Positions 61,045 to 64,000 of a stretch of DNA of 64,000 nt are shown here, piece after piece; positions within the stretch are counted from its first letter, which is position 1; every line of letters starts with the position of its first letter. The stretch covers positions 62,001-126,000 of the forward strand of contig NZ_JABBGB010000001.1 of assembly GCF_012927185.1 (NCBI RefSeq), in the 5' to 3' direction. The DNA is from Pseudoflavitalea sp. G-6-1-2. Its GTDB lineage: Bacteria; Bacteroidota; Bacteroidia; Chitinophagales; Chitinophagaceae. A program made the translations under genes and the position numbers. The notes under the pieces are model-generated. The model ran no database searches. It was not told the origin of the DNA and saw nothing but the letters and a program-made list of their open reading frames with translations.

Positions 61045-61238
61045 GTGAGTTTTATTTTGTTTGTTGATCATGACACAAACCTACAGCGGCCGTCCAGTGC
61101 GGAAAAGCGGGCTTCGTCAACAGAAGTGGTTCGTTCTGCGAAATAAAGCTTGCTTAATTTTGTCGAGGGAATATCGCATCTTGTCGAACCGGCATCGATC
61201 AAACGCCTTTAAATTGTAGTCTTGTGAAGAATAATCAA

Positions 61239-62396
61239 ATGGCAGACATGAAATCAATTACACCAACATCCCGCTACGGAAGAGTGCCGCTCGTGTTTGA
61301 GCTGGTGGTATGGCTGGTTTATGTATGCCTGTACAAATACTCTTACTTCCTGAGTTCGGGCGATCTGCCCAATCCGAATTTCGATAACTTCCCATGGCCA
61401 CAGCTGATCATATACTCTGTTGCCATGACGGTGTACACCATTCCTTTTTACAGGATCATTGCACCTAAACTGTTGCTGGCAAGAAAATTCTGGTTGCTTT
61501 TCTTCGTCACCATTCTGTATTTCGGCATTGTGCTCAAACTGCACAACTGGGTAGTTACCTGGCTGTTTCAGCAGCTCTATCCATCCGGAACATTGCACGA
61601 ATTCTTTGTAAGCCAGCATGCAGAAGCAGCCATGAGAATGAAACTGTTGTTCGGATGGTCGCCCAATCTCTTCTTAACAGACCTGCTGGCATTTTTGTCT
61701 GTAGGATTCATGCGATATGCATTCGAGAATGAGCGGAAGAAATTCATGCTGGAGAAAGACAATCTGGTGCTGCAACTGGAATCGCTGAAAGCCCAGCTGC
61801 ATCCGCATTTTCTCTTCAATACACTGAACAGCATTTATGCCATGAGCCTTACGGGGCATAAAGAAACATCGGGTTACATACTTCGGCTGAGCGATATGAT
61901 GCGATACATTCTCTACGATTGTCAGCAGCATTATGTGCCGCTGGAAAAAGACCTGAGCTTTATTCAGAATTATATCGCGATGGAGCAGGCAAGGTATCCC
62001 GAAGCGGATATTCAGTTTACCATAAAAGGCGGGAATGAAGTATTGCAGATAGTGCCGCTGCTGTTCATTCAGTTTATCGAGAACAGCTTCAAACATGGCG
62101 CACATCGGGTGAACGACAAGGGGTACATCCATGGATCGCTCGAAGTGAGCAATGGCAGGGTACATTTCAATCTGGCCAATGATCTGCCGGAAGCGGGTGG
62201 GTTCAGCATGTTCAAACACAATGCAGCAGCGCAGCAAACAGCTGTAAACAATGGCACCGTTTACGGAGGCATCGGTATCAAAAATGTAGAGAAACGATTG
62301 GAGATGTTCTATCCCGGCAGGCATAAGCTGAACATCAAAAAAGATGAACATCGTTACGAGGTGACCATCGATATCATCATCAATGGTCCATACTAA
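61239..62396 (+). CDS. LytS/YehU-type sensor histidine kinase
   Basis: About 385 residues from the ATG at 61239; a TAGTCTTG box at 61217-61224 overlaps the longer GTG start at 61224, which makes the later start likelier. Four membrane helices occupy the first ~150 residues (ELVVWLVYVCLYKYSYFL and others). A coiled-coil leads to the kinase signature LHPHFLFNTLNSIY (His188/His190), and the ATPase domain includes FIENSFKHG and GIGIKNVEKRLEMFYPG. It phosphorylates the LytTR regulator encoded 55 bases downstream. Confidence 0.95.
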   Translation: MADMKSITPTSRYGRVPLVFELVVWLVYVCLYKYSYFLSSGDLPNPNFDNFPWPQLIIYSVAMTVYTIPFYRIIAPKLLLARKFWLLFFVTILYFGIVLKLHNWVVTWLFQQLYPSGTLHEFFVSQHAEAAMRMKLLFGWSPNLFLTDLLAFLSVGFMRYAFENERKKFMLEKDNLVLQLESLKAQLHPHFLFNTLNSIYAMSLTGHKETSGYILRLSDMMRYILYDCQQHYVPLEKDLSFIQNYIAMEQARYPEADIQFTIKGGNEVLQIVPLLFIQFIENSFKHGAHRVNDKGYIHGSLEVSNGRVHFNLANDLPEAGGFSMFKHNAAAQQTAVNNGTVYGGIGIKNVEKRLEMFYPGRHKLNIKKDEHRYEVTIDIIINGPY

Positions 62397-62451
62397 CAGA
62401 GTTATTCAATGATAACAGATACTAACGTTTAAGCATAACTGACAAACGCAC

Positions 62452-63156
62452 ATGATCAAATGTCTTATTTGCGATGATGAGCTGATGGCACACCAGGTAC
62501 TGGAAGCCTACATTCTGCAAACACCCGGACTCACCCTCGTGGGCAAATGCCGCAATGCGCTGGAAGCCTTTGCCAAACTGGAACAGCAGCCCATCGACCT
62601 TATCTTTCTCGATATCGAAATGCCGCTGGTGAATGGCATCAGCTTTCTGAAAACACTGATCAACCCACCCAAGGTTATCTTCACAACGGCCTACTCCAAT
62701 TACGCGCTGGAGAGTTACGAACTGAATGCAGTGGATTATCTGCTGAAGCCATTCTCACCGGAAAGGTTTGCGAAAGCCATCGATAAAGTGAAACTGGCTA
62801 TCGGCAATCAATCGCAGCCCGAAGCGGAGAAACCTGCTGAAGAAACGGCCCTTGTGATCAAAGAGAAAGAAGGGTTCATTCGTGTATCGCACGACAACAT
62901 CCTTTATATCGAAGCATCGAAAGATTATATGCGCGTAGTTACTCCGGGTAAAGTGCATCTGGTGCATATCACCATGAAAAAACTCGAAGAATCGTTGCCT
63001 GCCACACAGTTTGTGCGCACGCATAAATCTTTCATGGTTTCGCTGCGCGCAATACGCATGGTGCGTTCTGCGGAGCTGGTGCTTACCAGTGGAACCGTTA
63101 TCCCTGTAAGCGTTAATTACAAAGATCAGGTGAATGAGAAGTTCAAAGGGAATTGA
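62452..63156 (+). CDS. LytTR-family response regulator
   Basis: 234 residues. The receiver domain has CDDE near residue 7, the phosphorylated Asp54 in FLDIEMP, Thr in FTTAYS and Lys in LLKPFSP. The LytTR DNA-binding domain follows from ~135 (IRVSHDNILYIEASKDYMRV, FVRTHKSFMVSL). It pairs with the kinase just upstream. The stop codon TGA abuts the convergent rimM stop (TCA), with no spacer. Confidence 0.96.
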   Translation: MIKCLICDDELMAHQVLEAYILQTPGLTLVGKCRNALEAFAKLEQQPIDLIFLDIEMPLVNGISFLKTLINPPKVIFTTAYSNYALESYELNAVDYLLKPFSPERFAKAIDKVKLAIGNQSQPEAEKPAEETALVIKEKEGFIRVSHDNILYIEASKDYMRVVTPGKVHLVHITMKKLEESLPATQFVRTHKSFMVSLRAIRMVRSAELVLTSGTVIPVSVNYKDQVNEKFKGN

Positions 63157-63672
63157 TCATCTGAATACATCGAGCAGGCCATCGGGCAGCACCACATGCA
63201 CCTGCTTCAGTTTCTTGTCTACTTTCAGCAGAGTTTCCGGATGCATGGGAATGAGCGCTTCATTGCCATCGAGATCGATGCGGGCCAGCACCTGATGCGG
63301 CTGTTCGATCACTTCGAGAATTTCGCCGATATCGGTTCCGTTATCGATGATATGAAAACCGAGTAAAGAAATGGGGGCAGTTTTATTGGTGAACTGCTGT
63401 ACCGTGGCTTCGGGCAACCAGATCTGTTTCTGAATAAAATTGCGGGCTTCTTCTTTGGTATTGATGCCTTCGATTTTGATGAAGAGCTCCGTCTCGTTTT
63501 TGATGCGTGTTTCTTCTACAAAGTATGGAAGCAGTTCGTCGCGTTTCACTTCGATAAAAATAGTGGTAACGCCCTTGAGGGCTGTTTTCTGGCCGAGGTG
63601 ATGCACCAGCACCAGCTCACCTTTCACACCGAAGGTGGCTGCTAATTTTCCGATACTTTGATAATTGGTCAT
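63157..63672 (-). CDS. rimM: Ribosome maturation factor RimM
   Basis: 171 residues from the ATG at 63672 (MTNYQSIGKLAATFGVKGE); a start at 63708 would add 12 unrelated residues and lies too close to the upstream terminator. The N-terminal RimM barrel (VKGELVLVHHLGQKTALKG) and the C-terminal PRC-barrel-like domain (GTDIGEILEVIEQPHQVLA, DLDGNEALIPMHPETL) are both present. It binds S19 and helps 30S assembly. A TAACTTGC box lies upstream. It follows rpsP, its usual partner. Confidence 0.95.
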   Translation of the reverse strand: MTNYQSIGKLAATFGVKGELVLVHHLGQKTALKGVTTIFIEVKRDELLPYFVEETRIKNETELFIKIEGINTKEEARNFIQKQIWLPEATVQQFTNKTAPISLLGFHIIDNGTDIGEILEVIEQPHQVLARIDLDGNEALIPMHPETLLKVDKKLKQVHVVLPDGLLDVFR

Positions 63673-63709
63673 AGTGTATGCCCGCAAGTTAGTAAATGAA
63701 TGGAACAAA

Positions 63710-63738
63710 AAATCCCGATGAAAGATTCACCGGGATTT
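63710..63738 (-). terminator. Terminator between rpsP and rimM
   Basis: AAATCCCG and CGGGATTT form an 8-bp stem with a 13-base loop, leading into a T-run on the minus strand, 25 bases after the rpsP stop. Confidence 0.7.
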
Positions 63739-63762
63739 AATAGGTTGATTCCATGCGCTAAA

Positions 63763-64000
63763 TTAACCTTCGCTCTTACGTGGTCCGGCAGGTGCCATTG
63801 GACGACGGGGACGACGGTCTCTGGCACTGGCTTCTACGCGCTTTTTCAGTTGCGCTTCGTGCTCAGTGTGCCATTTCTGGAATTTCTCCATAGCAGCAGC
63901 CTCATCGAAAAGACCGAGCTTAACGCCACGCAGAAGGTGTTTCAGGTAAAGCACTCCTTTGAAAGACAGGATACGACGAACAGTATCTGTAGGCTGAGCA
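63763..64000 (-). CDS. rpsP: 30S ribosomal protein S16, C-terminal part (partial)
   Basis: The minus-strand frame is open to the window edge, giving the last ~78 codons. [20 protein letters not shown] is the S16 core, followed by a Bacteroidota-type extended tail that is strongly basic ([20 protein letters not shown]). The start lies beyond the window. The gene runs into rimM after a terminator. Confidence 0.95.
   Translation of the reverse strand, partial: AQPTDTVRRILSFKGVLYLKHLLRGVKLGLFDEAAAMEKFQKWHTEHEAQLKKRVEASARDRRPRRPMAPAGPRKSEG

Noticed and set aside
61224-61238. GTG start for the LytS-type kinase at 61224
   Set aside because: It overlaps the TAGTCTTG promoter box, so an mRNA starting there could not include it; the ATG at 61239 is preferred.
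1-64000. tRNA, rRNA, CRISPR arrays, prophage or IS transposase
   Set aside because: None was seen: no repeat-spacer arrays, no transposase or integrase motifs, no cloverleaf pattern. I could not run a dedicated search.

Overview
The window is one contiguous piece of a Bacteroidota chromosome, most likely from the family Chitinophagaceae. The signs are a SusC/SusD pair, lipoprotein-rich gene content, ExbB-ExbD-ExbD-TonB clusters, a complete 14-subunit nuo operon, almost no Shine-Dalgarno sequences, and repeated promoters of the Bacteroidota type (-7 TAnnTTTG, one with a perfect TTTG-N19 upstream). The -7 box often lies only 4 to 7 bases before the start codon, so several transcripts are probably leaderless.

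Layout. 1-1.6 kb: tail of a probable zinc metalloprotease, a small lipoprotein and an NTF2-like protein. 2.2-7 kb: a SusC/SusD nutrient-uptake pair. 7-11.6 kb: a visibly AT-rich island with three unfamiliar genes on the minus strand (a weakly PD-(D/E)XK-like protein, a PIN-domain protein, a protein with a HEPN-type RNxxxH motif) and a small membrane protein. 11.7-17.3 kb: mnmE, then two TonB, two ExbD and one ExbB genes. 17.6-20.2 kb: a secreted HExxHxxGxxH metalloprotease. 20.2-20.7 kb: an intergenic region with two diverged inverted copies of a ~98-bp element. 20.7-35.8 kb: an ABC permease and the nuoA-N operon, with an NlpE-like lipoprotein gene between nuoE and nuoF. 36-39.9 kb: a third TonB, a small membrane protein, a PstS-like lipoprotein and a TPR protein. 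40-43 kb: low-molecular-weight phosphatase overlapping hisS, and a lipoprotein. 43.4-47.6 kb: an oxidative-folding locus. 47.6-64 kb: DinB-like proteins, GH27 glycosidase, thiolase, rlmN, two pseudouridine synthases, an amidohydrolase, 1-Cys peroxiredoxin, DNA polymerase IV, a Crp-type regulator, a TonB-dependent receptor, a LytS/LytTR two-component pair, rimM and the end of rpsP.

The most interesting locus is 43.4-47.6 kb. Two tandem 73-residue peptides share a leader ending in an AG site and a core with an identical six-cysteine pattern (C-x4-C-x7-C-x12-C-x-C-x7-C). Immediately upstream is a C39-like/VKOR/thioredoxin fusion interrupted by a one-base frameshift, and immediately downstream is a secreted TlpA-like thioredoxin protein. 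Together they look like a system for making, oxidising and exporting disulfide-rich peptides. No peptidase-exporter is visible in the window. The second locus to examine is the AT-rich island, whose nuclease-like genes resemble a defence cassette, although this rests on short motifs only.
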